DNA of 64,000 nucleotides from Micrasema longulum (GCA_022494885.1 JAGVSM010000904.1:32355-96354); one strand, 5' to 3'; shown: positions 45,470 through 56,974, counted from the first letter of the stretch. Numbers and translations are program-made. The notes: generated by a model from the sequence alone, not told the origin.

Positions 45470-46400
45470 TTCTCAAATACGTAAAGAAAATAGCTTATTA
45501 TGTAACAGTGCTGAGACAAAACATGGATTTTCTGGTGAGTAGGCGTTTTTCCAATAGTCCCGATTACTACTCTTAAAAGGACAGCTCCTGATTTTACCGA
45601 GTTTTCTATTAGTTTTGCTACAACTAACATTCGAAACAGAACTTTGCAACATTGGAATGAGCGATATTTGAATGACGCCGCAGTACAGATAACTTAAATG
45701 TTTTTTGTAATTTTTTGGCATGTCTGTCTCTTGGATTTTTCCCTGACGAGATTGATACAGCTTGCCCACCACATACCGCACACCACATCTGAGGACATAA
45801 GTCTCCTTGGCGGTGCCCACATACACGGAAAATTTAGTCGTAGCCAAACGAGAAAAGCTGCCCGAAGGAGCTCTCTGAAATCTGGTAGCCTTAGCATCTT
45901 TGTGCTTTTAGAAAGTAATCCAGAAGTACATAATATGTACTTCATTGAATTGAGAAGAGAGGGAAGTGGATTCTTCACTGACTGGAATTAAATTGATTGG
46001 ACATGATCAATTCGCCGAAATGATTACAAAACTTTTTAAAAGCCTTGAAATTCTTTTTAGAAGCCACCAGATATGTATATCCGACAGGACCTATAACAGG
46101 GCCACGGATAGTAGCGAGAAGCTCCATTCGGTAATCATAGAGAAGGGGAAAGGGACAAGACCACGGGATGTGTTCAGAAGATTGGTTAGGATATCCGCAG
46201 CAGCACGAAGGGGAGTCAACAATATTTTATAAACAAATAATTTTTGATTAAATTTACCATGACCTGATAAAAACTGCGTAGTCCAGTGATCGGGGATAAC
46301 CCAAGAAGATTCTAAGCGCTGATGGATTGAAGGAAAAAAAAGAAAGGTAACCCTCCCTGAAGGGAAGATTCCCATCGCGATTGCCAAGCATTAAGAAGAG
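45470..46400 (-). mobile_element. R1-type LINE ORF2 C-terminus and 3' UTR
   Basis: The minus strand reads GRVTFLFFPSIHQRLESSWV and WTTQFLSGHGKFNQKLF (46387-46240). After a frame change come SPSCCCGYPNQSSEHIPWSC and then YTYLVASKKNFKAFKKFCNH. The FL-GHG...C-CG...EH-(W/L)-CP knuckle and the following (D/Y)LV-S--NF--F--FC are characteristic of R1-clade ORF2 ends. The remaining ~500 bp is its 3' UTR. The three overlapping frames there are not genes. Confidence 0.65.
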
Positions 46401-46729
46401 CATTTAAAGTATTTTTTTTTATATTCGATTGAGACATTCCTTCACTTGGGAGTTGGCGGACGCCACCAATAACGAGATTGATACAATACATTTTTATTTT
46501 TAAATGGGAGTATCATTTATTATTTACCTTGCTTATTATGTAGAAGGTTTATATTATTGTTCTTTTTGCTTCCATTTTCTCTTTCAGTGATCAGGAGGGA
46601 TATTCTATAAAACTATGGTGGGCTAATTAGAAACATCTCAGCATTTGCTCTAGTAAAGAGTAAACCAATTTAAACTCTTCAGAAGAAACCGGCTCCGTTT
46701 CACTAGAAGAGAGTTTGGCATTTTGTGTA

Positions 46730-47020
46730 CTATTTTGGTTTTTTTTTACCGATGTCCTGCCCTAACTTGCTCATGTAAGACAATACTTCTCGTATGAGTT
46801 CTTTCGCTGATCCAATGTCGCAAAGGTCCTCGCCCAGGCTTCTGGATCGCGCATCCGGCTGTTGTCTCTGAAAGCTGAAAAAGAAGCAATGCATCAACAG
46901 GTGAGGGACACCGTGAGGTGTTTCATCATCACATGGACAGCTGTCGATCTTGGAGATTTTAAAACGATGCAAAGTAACTCGTGAATACACCATGACCCGT
47001 GAAGACGTGGGTTAACTCAA
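46730..47020 (-). pseudogene. second R1/I-type LINE knuckle fragment
   Basis: VFTGHGVFTSYFASF, then a +1 shift, then KISKIDSCPCDDETPHGVPH and LLMHC, with the same C-C...H...C spacing as 36661-37093. It is a separate element from the R1-type remnant downstream, because the GHG block appears twice. Confidence 0.55.
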
Positions 47021-47116
47021 ACCCGGCCTTCTGAGTTCTCTTAAAATTAAAGGCATGGTAAATTATTAGTGTCTGGTATACAATATTAGATATTGTTTCA
47101 ATATAGCTGAATCTGC

Positions 47117-47185
47117 TGAGAGTATGGAAGTCTAAGTATTTACACAGTCCATGATCTGGCGCAAGCTAGTTTGAGTGGTCACTTC
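47117..47185 (+). repeat. foldback arm fragment
   Basis: AGTATGGAAGTCTAAGTATTT, CAGTCCATGATCTGGC and GCTAGTTTGAGTGGTCACTT are recognisable but worn. Flanks are unassigned to 47740. Confidence 0.45.
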
Positions 47186-47744
47186 AGTAATCATCAGGAA
47201 TCATCAAGGTTGATAAAAAATTGAGAGTTCAAATTTTCGCCATTATCTATTGCGAAAATCAATCCAATTTAAAAGTTTTAGGGTGCTGGTTACAATGCCA
47301 ATAAGTTAACAGAGACATTTTTAATTATCGATAATATAAAATCCAATATTATATAAAAAAATGTTTATTTCTTTATTGGTAACCTGCAGTTGATCATGTT
47401 TCAAAATATGTTCTCTAGGAATATACAATTGTTTATACAGATAGTTCGATTAAATTTTTCAGACAATTGAGGATAGCTTCGTTAACTTCCTTTTGTAATA
47501 AGGGCCCTATTTTATAAAAACTAACCTCTGTTAATGAATAACATTTATTATTTGAATAAAACGAAATACTTTTATTTGAATAAAAACTTCTTCTTATATT
47601 TTCAAAGCCCTAAATATAAAACAAGAACATAGACATGTAAAAATAAACAACAAGTGATCAATAAAGATGTTCAAAGTTTTTTTTAAACTTTTTATTTGCT
47701 AATATAATATTGATCTAAGCCAAATATATATTTTTTTACTTTCA

Positions 47745-47995
47745 CGTATCGTATTATTAACACTTTGATCTTTTTAAATGCTGTTTTTGTAAAATTACTT
47801 TGCGTGTGACGTCTCAGGTTCTCTTCCCCCTCTTCTCGATGAGTTCTGCCGATTGGTCAGTTGACTTACCGTTAACCGAAAATCTACAACTCTCTTATCA
47901 TTGGTTGATTCGGAAGAACTAGTGACGTCATGCAAAGTAGTTTGTTTTTATTAAAATCATTTTTACTATTTTTTTCAAACATTTTCAAGAAACTT
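47745..47995 (-). repeat. R4 family copy
   Basis: GTATCGTATTATTAACAC, GCGTGTGACGTCTCAGG, GCCGATTGGTC, ATCATTGGTTGATTCGG and GTGACGTCATGCAAAGTAG appear in the order of 26335-26560. It ends earlier than the 26-kb copy. Confidence 0.6.
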
Positions 47996-48269
47996 CTAAC
48001 TAAATGGAGAAATTTTTAATTTATCTAATTATATGGTATGCTTTTACATAATATATTTTAACGTTTACCATTTAGTAAAAAGCAAAAAAAACAATCTTTT
48101 TGTACCATATTGGGGAGCGACGCGTCGTATTAAAATGCAGAAGATCATTTTTATCTTAATAAATATCCTTAAAATAACAAAATGTACAGTCTTTTCAACG
48201 CGTTGATGACACTGTAATCTAATTCTGGTGATGTAATCTAACTCATATCTCCTATTAAATTATTGTTTA

Positions 48270-48500
48270 TTTGGAAACGAGGAACTAAAATCTCAAACGT
48301 TCGTGCGCTCTGTTGTTGCAATACGTGTAAAGATATTTATTGTACAGCGCTCTTGAGGTGATTTTCACAAAAATTGCGCCGTATTACATCGTCCCCCTTT
48401 ACTGTGATAATTTTACTTTTTTGTACACCACAACATGCCAGAAAGATCAATCACAGTAGTTAATTGAAGCACAGAACACCCAGGCTTGTAAACGTAAAAT
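48270..48500. repeat. LINE 3' end (+) next to truncated SINE1 (-)
   Basis: 48270-48400 carries AACGAGGAACTAAAATCTC, GTGCGCTCTGTTG and GTACAGCGCTCTTGAGGTGA, the 3' end of the LINE family at 24385. 48418-48500 is a headless SINE1 body (CACCACAACATGCCAG...CACCCAGGCTTG). Confidence 0.55.
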
Positions 48501-49734
48501 TCCTACAGAGTTGCAATAGTAAACATCTTGATGCTTTAACAAACAAATACTGTATCCCTGGATTAAAATATTTGCTTGCAATTAATCAAATGGTAATTTA
48601 ACCACGTCCTTAAAAAGTTGAAATTATAATGCATAATATTGATCAATATTCCTCTTAAGGTCAAGTGACCGGTGACCAGTGATCAATATTGTGGCAATGT
48701 ACCATTTCATGAAAACTTTAGCTAGAATTTCTCCTCTGCTCAGGTCAAAATTTGAATAATTATTTTCATATAACATTTCGTCAACATTCATACTATGCAT
48801 TTATCTAGAGTGCGATTAATGATTAATTATTGTTGATTAATATTTTTCGTTGTCAAATTGGTTGCTGGAAACATTTAAGAAACAGTTTTGAGAAACTAAT
48901 CTTGAACTGGATAAATGTCTCATTTATTCTGCCAAGCATAAATTAAATAATAAAAATGTGCATTTGGCACAAGAAAAAAAATAATAATCTAATTCAGTTT
49001 TTTCCGATTTCAACACATTTATTATTCATTTATTTATTCATTTCAAATTAATTTACAGTGTATACATTCACAAACGTATTCTGACTTTTTAGACTGTGCC
49101 CGTGTTAAGCCATAACAATTAACGCAGGGTGAAAACCTAATAAATTAAAATAAAGAATTACATTTCAATAATTTCAAACTTATAAAGAGAAGAATTTATT
49201 TTTTTAAATTAAACTTTTTGGTTTGATAACGAAATAATAGTAAAATGCCAAAATTTTACACGAAACATTTGGAAAATATTTATATATACCAAGAAATTAA
49301 CCACGTTAATTTACGGTTTTTTCTAACCCGATAACACTTAAATATTTTTTTTAAATATTTTTTTTTTATTAAAATATTTTATGTGAATGTCGGAATATAT
49401 ATTGTTTTGGTTAACAACTTAAATATTTGTACAATTTAAATTATATTACCGTTATTAATTGAGTAACTTGTAATGTGTTATAATGAAATTATTTTCATCC
49501 CACATTAAGCAGAAGAGATTTTTGGTGTGTATTTCGCTATGTATTTACTTTTGTACTTTTCGCTAAATATGTGTTTCATTAATGAAATTTGGTATAACGT
49601 ACTAAATAAACAAATAAAATAAAAAGTTTTGTACAATTAAAACACGATAATAATTTGTCTTGTTATCATTTTGCCTTCAAACTAGTAAAAAAAGAACACC
49701 TTTTAGGTTTTCCCGTCAACAGTGCTGAGCTTTG
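48501..49734. other. spacer, possible LINE tail
   Basis: At 49018-49050 TTTATTATTCATTTATTTATTC resembles a reversed LINE tail. The rest is AT-rich and unassigned. Confidence 0.35.
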
Positions 49735-49803
49735 AACACCAGACCTCGAGTATGAAAGCTAACCGCGCTAACCACTCAAACGCGAGGCGGACTACATTCT
49801 TTT
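49735..49803 (-). repeat. tRNA-like sequence, worn
   Basis: The minus strand has GAGTGGTTAGCGCGGTTAGC (A-box-like) and GTCTGGTGTTCAAAGC (weak B box). A single copy is seen. It is probably a SINE head or tRNA pseudogene. Confidence 0.4.
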
Positions 49804-50464
49804 TCATGAAAATTAGGTCACATAAAAAACCCACGAACACGAACGTGAAACCGCAAGTGGAAAGTTCGGTTTACAATGTAAAGGGGATTTAACCACTTAA
49901 CCACCATCCAAAGGAGATTTTAAAGACAATTGATTAATGCAACACCACCTTTTTAACAAACAACTTATGTAAACTTTGCTAGGAATCAAACCAGGAAACT
50001 CAACCATAGTAGGCAAATGCAGAAGTCATCACAGAACGAGGTTGACTCTGTACTAAATTTCCTTTTTCATGATTTTTACTTAAGAGTAGCTAACTTCTAA
50101 GATTTTTGTGTAAAAACACATACTTTTTTAATTTTTGTTCTTTATTTTTTACAATTTTATTCCTAGATCATGTAATAATATGCCATTGGCTAATAACGTC
50201 GCCCATAGGACAAAAAACTTTTTATAAATATCAAACCACAACCGTCGAATACACGTTTGTTGCTCTTAAAAATTTACAACGTTTTTATTCTATGCAATAG
50301 ATCTAAAAGAGTTCTCTAGCGAATTATTACTCTGAGGTTTCGACTATGGAATCATCTCCAATAAACCATTTTTTTAATGTAGGTACGGCATCTCATTTTA
50401 TATATAATCTAAAAATAAATTTCTTATCTCCGAAAATACGTTAAAATAAAAAAAAATAATAATT
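49804..50464. other. spacer, no gene
   Basis: No repeat partner or supported ORF. Confidence 0.4.
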
Positions 50465-50570
50465 TACTTTACAGATTGATTGGAAGCTACTGCATTTCTT
50501 GACATTTGGCTTGCCAACCGCCGGTTAAATGCAATAAATAGCATGATTAATAATAAATAAATAAATAAAC
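50465..50570 (+). repeat. R6 internal block, standalone
   Basis: GACATTTGGCTTGCCAACC...CAATAAATAGCATG followed by (AATA)n-type ATTAATAATAAATAAATAAATA is the 110-bp block found twice in R6. Standing alone with this tail it looks like a LINE 3' end captured by R6. Confidence 0.5.
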
Positions 50571-50574
50571 TATA

Positions 50575-50975
50575 TAACTCTGACTCATATGGTGTCCATG
50601 CGGCTCGACTGTGGAATCATCTCCAATCCACCATCAAAGATGTTACTACATTATCTGTGTTTAAATCACGTCTAAAGAAACATCTCCTTTCTCTTCCTTA
50701 ATCTCTCCTCCTTTCCTTTTTCCTCTGTTTTCCTTTTTCCCATAGAGAAATAGTTGTGATTTAATGTAATTTATAAACAAATACGTTTATTTCTATTTTT
50801 ATATATCTTTATCTTTTTAATATTTATTATTGAAAATGTTCTGTAGCTTGAATTATAAAAATTAAACTTTTATTTTATCGGTTGGTTGGAAGAAATTGAC
50901 TTTTGGCAATAAGCCCGCCAGTATATAAATAGCATTATGTACAAAAAGATAAATAAAGAATTTAAAAAAATATTT
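50575..50975 (+). mobile_element. Jockey-like LINE 3' end
   Basis: YGVHAARLWNHLQSTIKDV and LSVFKSRLKKHLLSLP form an intact end of ORF2 with stop. A pyrimidine-rich UTR and the shared GGAAGAAATTGAC...GCCCGCC end follow. The tail is AGATAAATAAAGAATTTAAAA. It is the same family as 38935-39355. Confidence 0.7.
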
Positions 50976-51744
50976 TACTAAACTTTATTTGGAACAATGA
51001 AAGCTATTAATAGCCACTATTTGTAATTATAAATTATATCGATATGCAAAAAATATATATTGAAGTATATAAGTATAACAGTTTTTAAAGACACGTTTAT
51101 AAAGGCAAGTTTTTAGAAACAAAGTTATATTTTTTTAACAATGTTTGATTATGTCCAAATGCTTGATTTGTTTAAACGTCACAAGAGCTTTTCATATTTT
51201 TTAATACAGTAATTACACGAGTGATAAAAATCTTACTCACTCTTATAGTTCCGTACTAAACTTCTGCTGGGAATGCATTCAATCCCAAAGGGCCTACAAA
51301 TGCAAATTAATTGCGCGTAAATAAAAACATATCTAAAAATTAGGACGCTTTAAAAATAAACACAAGTACTAGTACAATTATCATTAATATGATGAAATAA
51401 AAGGCAATTTTAACATTTATTAATCAAAAAACGAGAAAAATAAATTATTGTAATTTAAAAAATGATTTATACGAGTATTAGCATATATTTAGCAGTTTGT
51501 AACGCAATTGTACACGCGGTGCTAATGCTAATGATTCCATCACTAACTGGACCAGACTTGCCCCAGTTTCCGCCGTGACGTAAGAGACAATAGTCTGCCG
51601 CTCGTGTGGGCCGATACTTGCGCCGCTATGCTCCTGTATCGTCAGCGCACGGGGGCGGCACGTGAGAAAATATTGGTGAAAAGGTTTTTTTTAATAAACG
51701 ATTTCCTCGTTAGTTGGAATGAGCACGTAATAAACAAATATATT
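50976..51744. other. spacer with a GC-rich patch
   Basis: 51495-51665 is GC-rich (GCGCACGGGGGCGGCACGTG, containing a CACGTG E-box-like site) in AT-rich DNA. There is no ORF. It could be a regulatory element or a repeat without another copy here. Confidence 0.35.
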
Positions 51745-52570
51745 AAATAAACTGATATTTGAAGCACTAATTTTGTAATTGTTCAAAGTAAAAAAAATAA
51801 TATAAAACACATTTGTTTTTAACTAATTTTTAACCGATTTCAATGCTTCACAAGCTTATTTATCGAAGTATACTTAACTAATGAAAAATATTTTGTTTAA
51901 TTTGAACAGTGATTGCTAAATATTATCAAATATAAATCGAAAAATATGGAGCCAATTAGTCATAAAAAATTAAAAGTTTGTCATGTTGAATATAAAATAT
52001 TTTAGACAACTTGGAAATCTTAGAAATTGAAAAAGCGATTCGAAATAAGAAAAATATAATAAATAACCAAATCAACTTTATTTCATTTAGTACAACTCCT
52101 GACTTTAAAAAAAAGGGTTAACCCTCTAAGCCTCTATTTAGAGGCTTGTTAGCAGGTGGGAAAGAGGAGATATTGAAGGAAGTGATTAAAAATACACCAC
52201 AACACCCAGACCGCTTGAGAAAAAAACCTTTCTTGGATTTTTTTCTTGAAACTGGCGGGAATTAAACCCATGACGCCAGTTTCACGGCTGGCCATTAAAC
52301 CAACTGCACCACGGCGCCTGTCAAAGATCGTATTTACACCACTTTATAATTCTCATCTTTACAAGACCAACATTACAAAATGACTTGGCTTATTAGCGCC
52401 ATATGTTTCGATAATCAATCAATCACTATTAAAATAAAAAAGGATAAGATTCATTAGTTGAGTATACTTTAATTAAGAAGCTTATGTAGCTTTGAAACCG
52501 GTCAAAAATAAAAAAATTGTATTAAAATAAAGTTTTTTATATTTATTTTACTATAACAGTTACTCAAAAT
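51745..52570 (+). mobile_element. Penelope-like element (copy d), split by SINE2
   Basis: It starts with an inverted 3' end (51745-51900, minus strand). Then come the plus-strand C-terminal segment 51960-52100 and, after the SINE, 52420-52570 with CTTTGAAACCGGTC and the terminal stretch. The copy is old; frame and ribozyme-like motif are damaged (TTAATTAAGAAGC instead of TTGACGAAGAAGC). Confidence 0.6.
52118..52322 (-). mobile_element. SINE2, full length
   Basis: The minus-strand head is CAGGCGCCGTGGTGCAGTTG (A box) with CATGGGTTTAATTCCCG (B box, one change). The body contains GTGTTGTGGTGTATTTTTAAT. The 3' end is a hairpin GCCTCT/AGAGGC (52120-52135) instead of a poly(A). It is the reference copy for the split one at 6391/8592. 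Confidence 0.75.
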
Positions 52571-52599
52571 TTATCATTTACTCAAACTAAAAACACCGA

Positions 52600-52840
52600 A
52601 ATTTTGAGTTTTGAAAGTAAGTGCTTGAGAAGAGCATTAGGTGTGAGGTGGTTCAATTTCATTACCAATATTGCAGTCAGAGAATGGAAGCAGCAACATA
52701 TAGGAGTATACCGACTGTTTTGAGATTGCGGTGGTAGACCTGGCTTGGACACATGCGGCGGGTGTTTCAGAACAGCCTTAATCCAAGTTGTCTTCCCACT
52801 GTCCTGGAAGACCATCGATGAGAACGACTTTATTTGGTGG
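52600..52840 (+). pseudogene. RTE-like LINE C-terminal fragment
   Basis: The plus strand reads VREWKQQHIG, then TWLGHMRRVFQNSLNPSCLP and TVLEDHR with frame changes. W(L/F)GH(M/V)(R/E)RM-type is the conserved C-terminal block of RTE-like ORF2. The 77-aa minus-strand frame is its antisense. Confidence 0.55.
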
Positions 52841-53170
52841 AACTGACGGACGCGGGATTGACGTGGGAGAAGACAAAATTCCTCGGAAGCGTGTGAATGT
52901 TAAATAAAAAGATGGGTATCATAAACTCAACGACCACTAAATTGTTATACTTCCCATTTTACCATTTACAAATTGTGAATGGCTCAAGCAAAAAGCAATA
53001 AACCATTTCATTCTCTAAATATTTTACATAGAACCAACTTTAAAGTTTAATTGAAAATACCCGTTAGTACACCCACAGAAAAAATAGTATGAGGGTTCAA
53101 GGTAATGATGATCGTAAGATAAACCTATTTAAAACTCGATCAGTTTCAGATCCTAAAAGATAACAAAGCA
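52841..53170. other. spacer, no gene
   Basis: Nothing recognised. Confidence 0.4.
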
Positions 53171-53172
53171 TA

Positions 53173-53406
53173 TCGACGCTGGAAAGGCTATTTACTTTAA
53201 GCGACATCAGGTTTAATAACGACAGAAGTAATTATATTAAACGATGCGGGACTTTTTAACACATATTTTCAATAAATAGGCGAATACATATTTGAATATG
53301 ATTTACCCCGTCAATAGACGATGTTCTGATTTTGTAAAATGTTTAAATGACTCTCTTGTAAAGTTTGCAAAATGTTACATAAAATAAATAGCCTTTCCAG
53401 CGTCGA
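53173..53406. mobile_element. short MITE, TA-flanked
   Basis: The left end TCGACGCTGGAAAGGC (53173 on) is an exact inverse of the right end (53391-53406). Including the flanking TA at each side the inverted repeat is 24 bp. The interior has no ORF. TA duplication and length suggest a Tc1/mariner-type non-autonomous element. Confidence 0.75.
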
Positions 53407-53679
53407 TATACATTCCTAAATAAAACAAAGTCTTCAAATAAAGAGCGCATTAAAGTGCCTAAAAAAACAGTGTTAATTATAATTAGTGCACGTTAGTGTT
53501 AGCTGCTAAAAACGTGTTTTTTAATGAACACGTTGGTTTTATATTTTAGAGCTACTATGGCGAAGGAGGATAGTGGGATTTGCATGTACTCGTAAGTGTA
53601 ATTAATGTACTGAAGAAGAGACCCGCATGTCTTCAAACTTTTTGTTTTTTATTTATTTTATTCGGGCACCCCGAGTAAA
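53407..53679. other. spacer, no gene
   Basis: Nothing recognised. Confidence 0.4.
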
Positions 53680-54085
53680 ATAAATACGCCTCTGCGAAAA
53701 GCTTTCAGGCGCCGCGCCGCGCTGTCAGTGCGCGTGTAATGCGCAATATGTTATGCAGTAAGCGTTGTATACAAAATACGCCGTACGCAGTTACACGGGT
53801 TTACGTAGTACGTACACAGTAACCCGTGTACTAGTATACTCTACGGCGCTCGTGGCCGGCGTGGGTGAGAGAAAGCTCGCAAGGCCGACTATTCGCTAAT
53901 AAAATAGGTGACCTTACAATGCCTCCAAACTCCGGTGTAATACCCGGGCGAGGGGAGTTATGCTGGCGCTCTAAAAGCGCCTTAATTTGTATTTTTATGC
54001 TTTCAGATACGCGAGGAATTAATGACTCGGGTTGCGAAACACTTCGTTGCTGCGCACGCGCAATGACAAATGCAACACGACAGCA
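53680..54085. other. GC-rich island with cruciform
   Basis: Markedly GC- and CpG-rich against the surroundings (GGCGCCGCGCCGCGCTG). It contains a 9-bp inverted repeat ACACGGGTT/AACCCGTGT (53793-53801 and 53821-53829) around a near-palindromic ACGTAGTACGT. The 79-aa plus frame (53865-54104) lacks homology I can recognise. It could be a CpG-containing promoter, a 5' exon, or a GC-rich repeat. Confidence 0.4.
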
Positions 54086-54114
54086 GGTCAGAATTTTCTA
54101 TTAGGAAGAACAAG

Positions 54115-54310
54115 TAGAAAGGGTCTATAAAATACTGTCGAGCAAAAAAAAATAAATTTTTCTACTTATTAGTAGCATAAAAAATCTTTTAACATATGTT
54201 ATTTAAAATTCCCACAAAAATGATTTTTGTACTGGCCACGAACCTTATTCGTCATCATTTATTTTAATTTTGAACTTTGTGCCTAACCTATCATTATGAG
54301 ACTCGAAGTT
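54115..54310 (-). repeat. R4-family flank (left part)
   Basis: It matches 26035-26230: GGGTCTATAAAATACTGTCGAG, CTACTTATTAGTAGCATAAA and CTGGCCACG. Its continuation is displaced to 55200-55420. Confidence 0.55.
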
Positions 54311-54594
54311 CCAGTAGCGATCTGATTTCCCGAAAAATGGTTAGAACTCCTTACACAGAGACAATACTCCTAAATCCTACACATGACAAAAGCTATATCA
54401 TATAATGCCAGAACAATGGAAATGTTGCAAGCTAAAAAGGTTGCTAAATACTTTCCCCAGAGAAATTGGTCGCAGAGAGTTTGAGGGGCTGATAGTGGCT
54501 GTTAGATGGCCAACACATGTTTTAATTTGAATTGTTAATAAATATTTTAAGGATTTTACTGATTTAATTTATTAAGATCCTCGTGGCTTTTTAA

Positions 54595-55060
54595 TTTGTT
54601 TTTACTATGTTTTTTTATTTTTTTTTATTATGTTTTGTTCACTACATACGCAAACATTTTTTTCATTACATCTTTTACTTTATTTTTTACTATGTTTATT
54701 TTCTTTTTCTACTCGGTATTTTGATATGGTTTTTAAAATAATTCTTTTTTCTATACACGTACATTTACTTTTTACTATGACTTTAAATATCTTTCTTACT
54801 ATGTATTCTGTTTTTACTTCGCATTTTACTGGGTTTAAAAATATTTTTTTTGTATTTATTCTTAATGCTTTTCGCCATGTTTTCACTAGATTTTTAACTA
54901 TGTTTTCACTTCATTTATTACTTTGTTTTTACTACATTTTTACTTTTTAATTTTAATTTTTCACTATGTTTTTACTACATTTTTACTATGTTTTCGCTAC
55001 ATTTATTACCATGTTTTTAGTCCATTTATTACTTTCTTTTTCACTTTGTCCACTTTCTTT
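54595..55060. repeat. degenerate pyrimidine-rich minisatellite
   Basis: Variants of TTTTTACTATGTTTT, TTTTACTACATTT and ATTACTATG recur about every 20-30 bp for some 460 bp. The repeats explain the 106-aa Phe/Leu-rich open frame, which is not a gene. The array lies inside the R4 copy, between its two separated parts. Confidence 0.65.
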
Positions 55061-55199
55061 GTAACTGTTTCTATATATTGATCTTAGAACGGAGTAAATA
55101 ACCCTAGTTAGAAAGTCAAAGCAACTTTGCATAAATTATAATTTTGTTTATGTATAATAATATGATAGTAATAAAATTAAAAAACCTTTCAAATTTTTA

Positions 55200-55420
55200 T
55201 TGACGTCACAATTATCAATACCGAATGTTTGTTTTTATAATTTCTTTTTTAAAGTAATGTATAAAAACATTTCTCCACGATATTCGTATCGATTTTGATA
55301 ATATAATCCAATTGATTCTTCTAAATCCATTGTATATATTATTTTTATTAGTATTTGTGGTATGTGATATTTCCCTATTCTTGCAAATAAAACGTCTTTT
55401 GCGAAGTTAACACATTTTTG
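55200..55420 (-). repeat. R4-family flank (right part)
   Basis: AAAACATTTCTCCACGATAT, ATCGATTTTGATAATATAATCC and GTATGTGATATTTCCCTATT parallel 26715-26825. Confidence 0.55.
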
Positions 55421-55950
55421 CAATATTGTTATGTTAGTCACATATTGATCTTAATTCGCAACAATACGCTAAGCATCTTAAAGAAGTGTTACATCGTTTT
55501 TAGTAAAGTTGCATGGTTTTTGGTTAAGACATCGGAGAGAATTTGAATGTTTAAACCATAGAATGAAGAATATTCCAGAAGGCGCGTAGAATCATATTAG
55601 AACACATCGAACTGTGTCTTAAAAACCCCCCTACTTGGCCCCATTTTCGCCGAGCGCACGCGTGAAGTCACCGCGTTATGTTGCCAGATCGCGAAAAATA
55701 TAATCATAACATAAAAAATGAAAGATATATATATATATATTTAAAAAAAGCAATTTGTTAATTTCTCTAAAATTGTATTGTGTACGCGGAAACATTGATT
55801 GACACAAAAGAGTAGATAAGTAAAGGGTCATTTAATAAGAGTAATTTAATAAATGAACTTAAAAATAAAACTAATTTTATTTTATATGAAACGGAAATTT
55901 TTATGTCATGTTAAATAATATTTGATGTTTTTTTTTTTTTTTTTAACATT
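55421..55950. other. spacer; (AT)n run
   Basis: A short (AT)n microsatellite lies at about 55725-55742. No gene. Confidence 0.4.
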
Positions 55951-55954
55951 TTTT

Positions 55955-56127
55955 TTTGCACCACAACAGGCCAGGAGGCCTAATTACAGTGGTGAATTAC
56001 ATCACAGAGCACCCAGGCTTGAGAAAAATCACACTTTTAATTTTTGTGTTCTTACCGGGAATCGAACCCGGAACCTTCCGTGCGTGAGTCAAGCGTCTTG
56101 ACCACTACACCACGGAGAGGCCGCCGA
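55955..56127 (-). mobile_element. SINE1, full length
   Basis: The inverse of 33515-33701, with poly(A) tail on the left and tRNA-Val-like head on the right (B box near 56053-56063, A box near 56097-56107). Close identity to the other full copy suggests recent activity. The 60-aa frame through it is the familiar SINE artefact. Confidence 0.85.
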
Positions 56128-56974
56128 ATGTTGAATGAATGTTTTAAAGATAATATCGGTAAAATGTCCACCACGGCGTTGTTTTATCCAAGAGGTCCAA
56201 TTTTCATTAGTTCTCTCATTAGTTGACCAAAGTAGCGTAAAAAGTCAGCACTAACAAAAGTTCAATTTTGTTTTCTGTGACTATCCGACAGATAGAAAAA
56301 TAATTATATTTTTATGTCATGTATTTGCTTACACGTGAAATGTGATCCCATCCTATTTTTTAAAGATCCCAGCAGTATTTTTACACTTTAAAACGACACA
56401 ACACGGCATAGTTGAATTCAAATCTGCAGTTGCGTACTGAGCGACGTCTACAAAGAAACTAGTGGGTCAAAACGTAAAGCTACTCCTTTAAAGGTAGTTT
56501 AGTCGTCTCCTGTTTGATGCGCGAATACGGTTTCTGGACTATTCTTAAGTCAGTTTGAACTCATCATAGTATTTTTTCGAAGTAAGAATATCACTTTTGG
56601 ATCATGATTCTGACACTGATGTTTTCAATTTTGCAACTTAAAACATTTTTACATTGCACTATTTATCTATCGCCTATCTGAACGAAAAACTGTTGAAGTT
56701 ATGCTTTTATTAATTTCGCAATATTTTTCAATTTACTATAATTTAATATGATCACATATCACACCTCTGATAAGATAAAGTTTTAACTTTAAAAAAATTG
56801 ATTTGGAGTAAGTATACATAAATTATAAAGTCGCATGAATGCTAAAAATATAAATATTTTTATATTCATTCGAATGACAGCGGACCACCCCGCCATCACC
56901 GCTCACCATATCTTCCACAAGTACATTAAGATCAGCAGCAAAAAATAATCACACATAAATAATATACTATACTA
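56128..56974. other. spacer, no gene
   Basis: GACAGCGGACCACCCCGCC at 56877 is a small GC-rich patch. Otherwise nothing is recognised. Confidence 0.4.

Noticed and set aside
45412..46232. Several overlapping 72-124 aa frames on both strands
   Set aside because: They lie in an R1-type LINE 3' region; none is in the frame of the recognisable ORF2 end, and they have no other family signature.
54630..54950. 106-aa Phe/Leu-rich open frame resembling a membrane protein
   Set aside because: It is produced by the T-rich minisatellite; no start context, no conservation, repeat-driven composition.
56044..56226. 60-aa frame through a SINE
   Set aside because: A common artefact of reading a tRNA-derived SINE.
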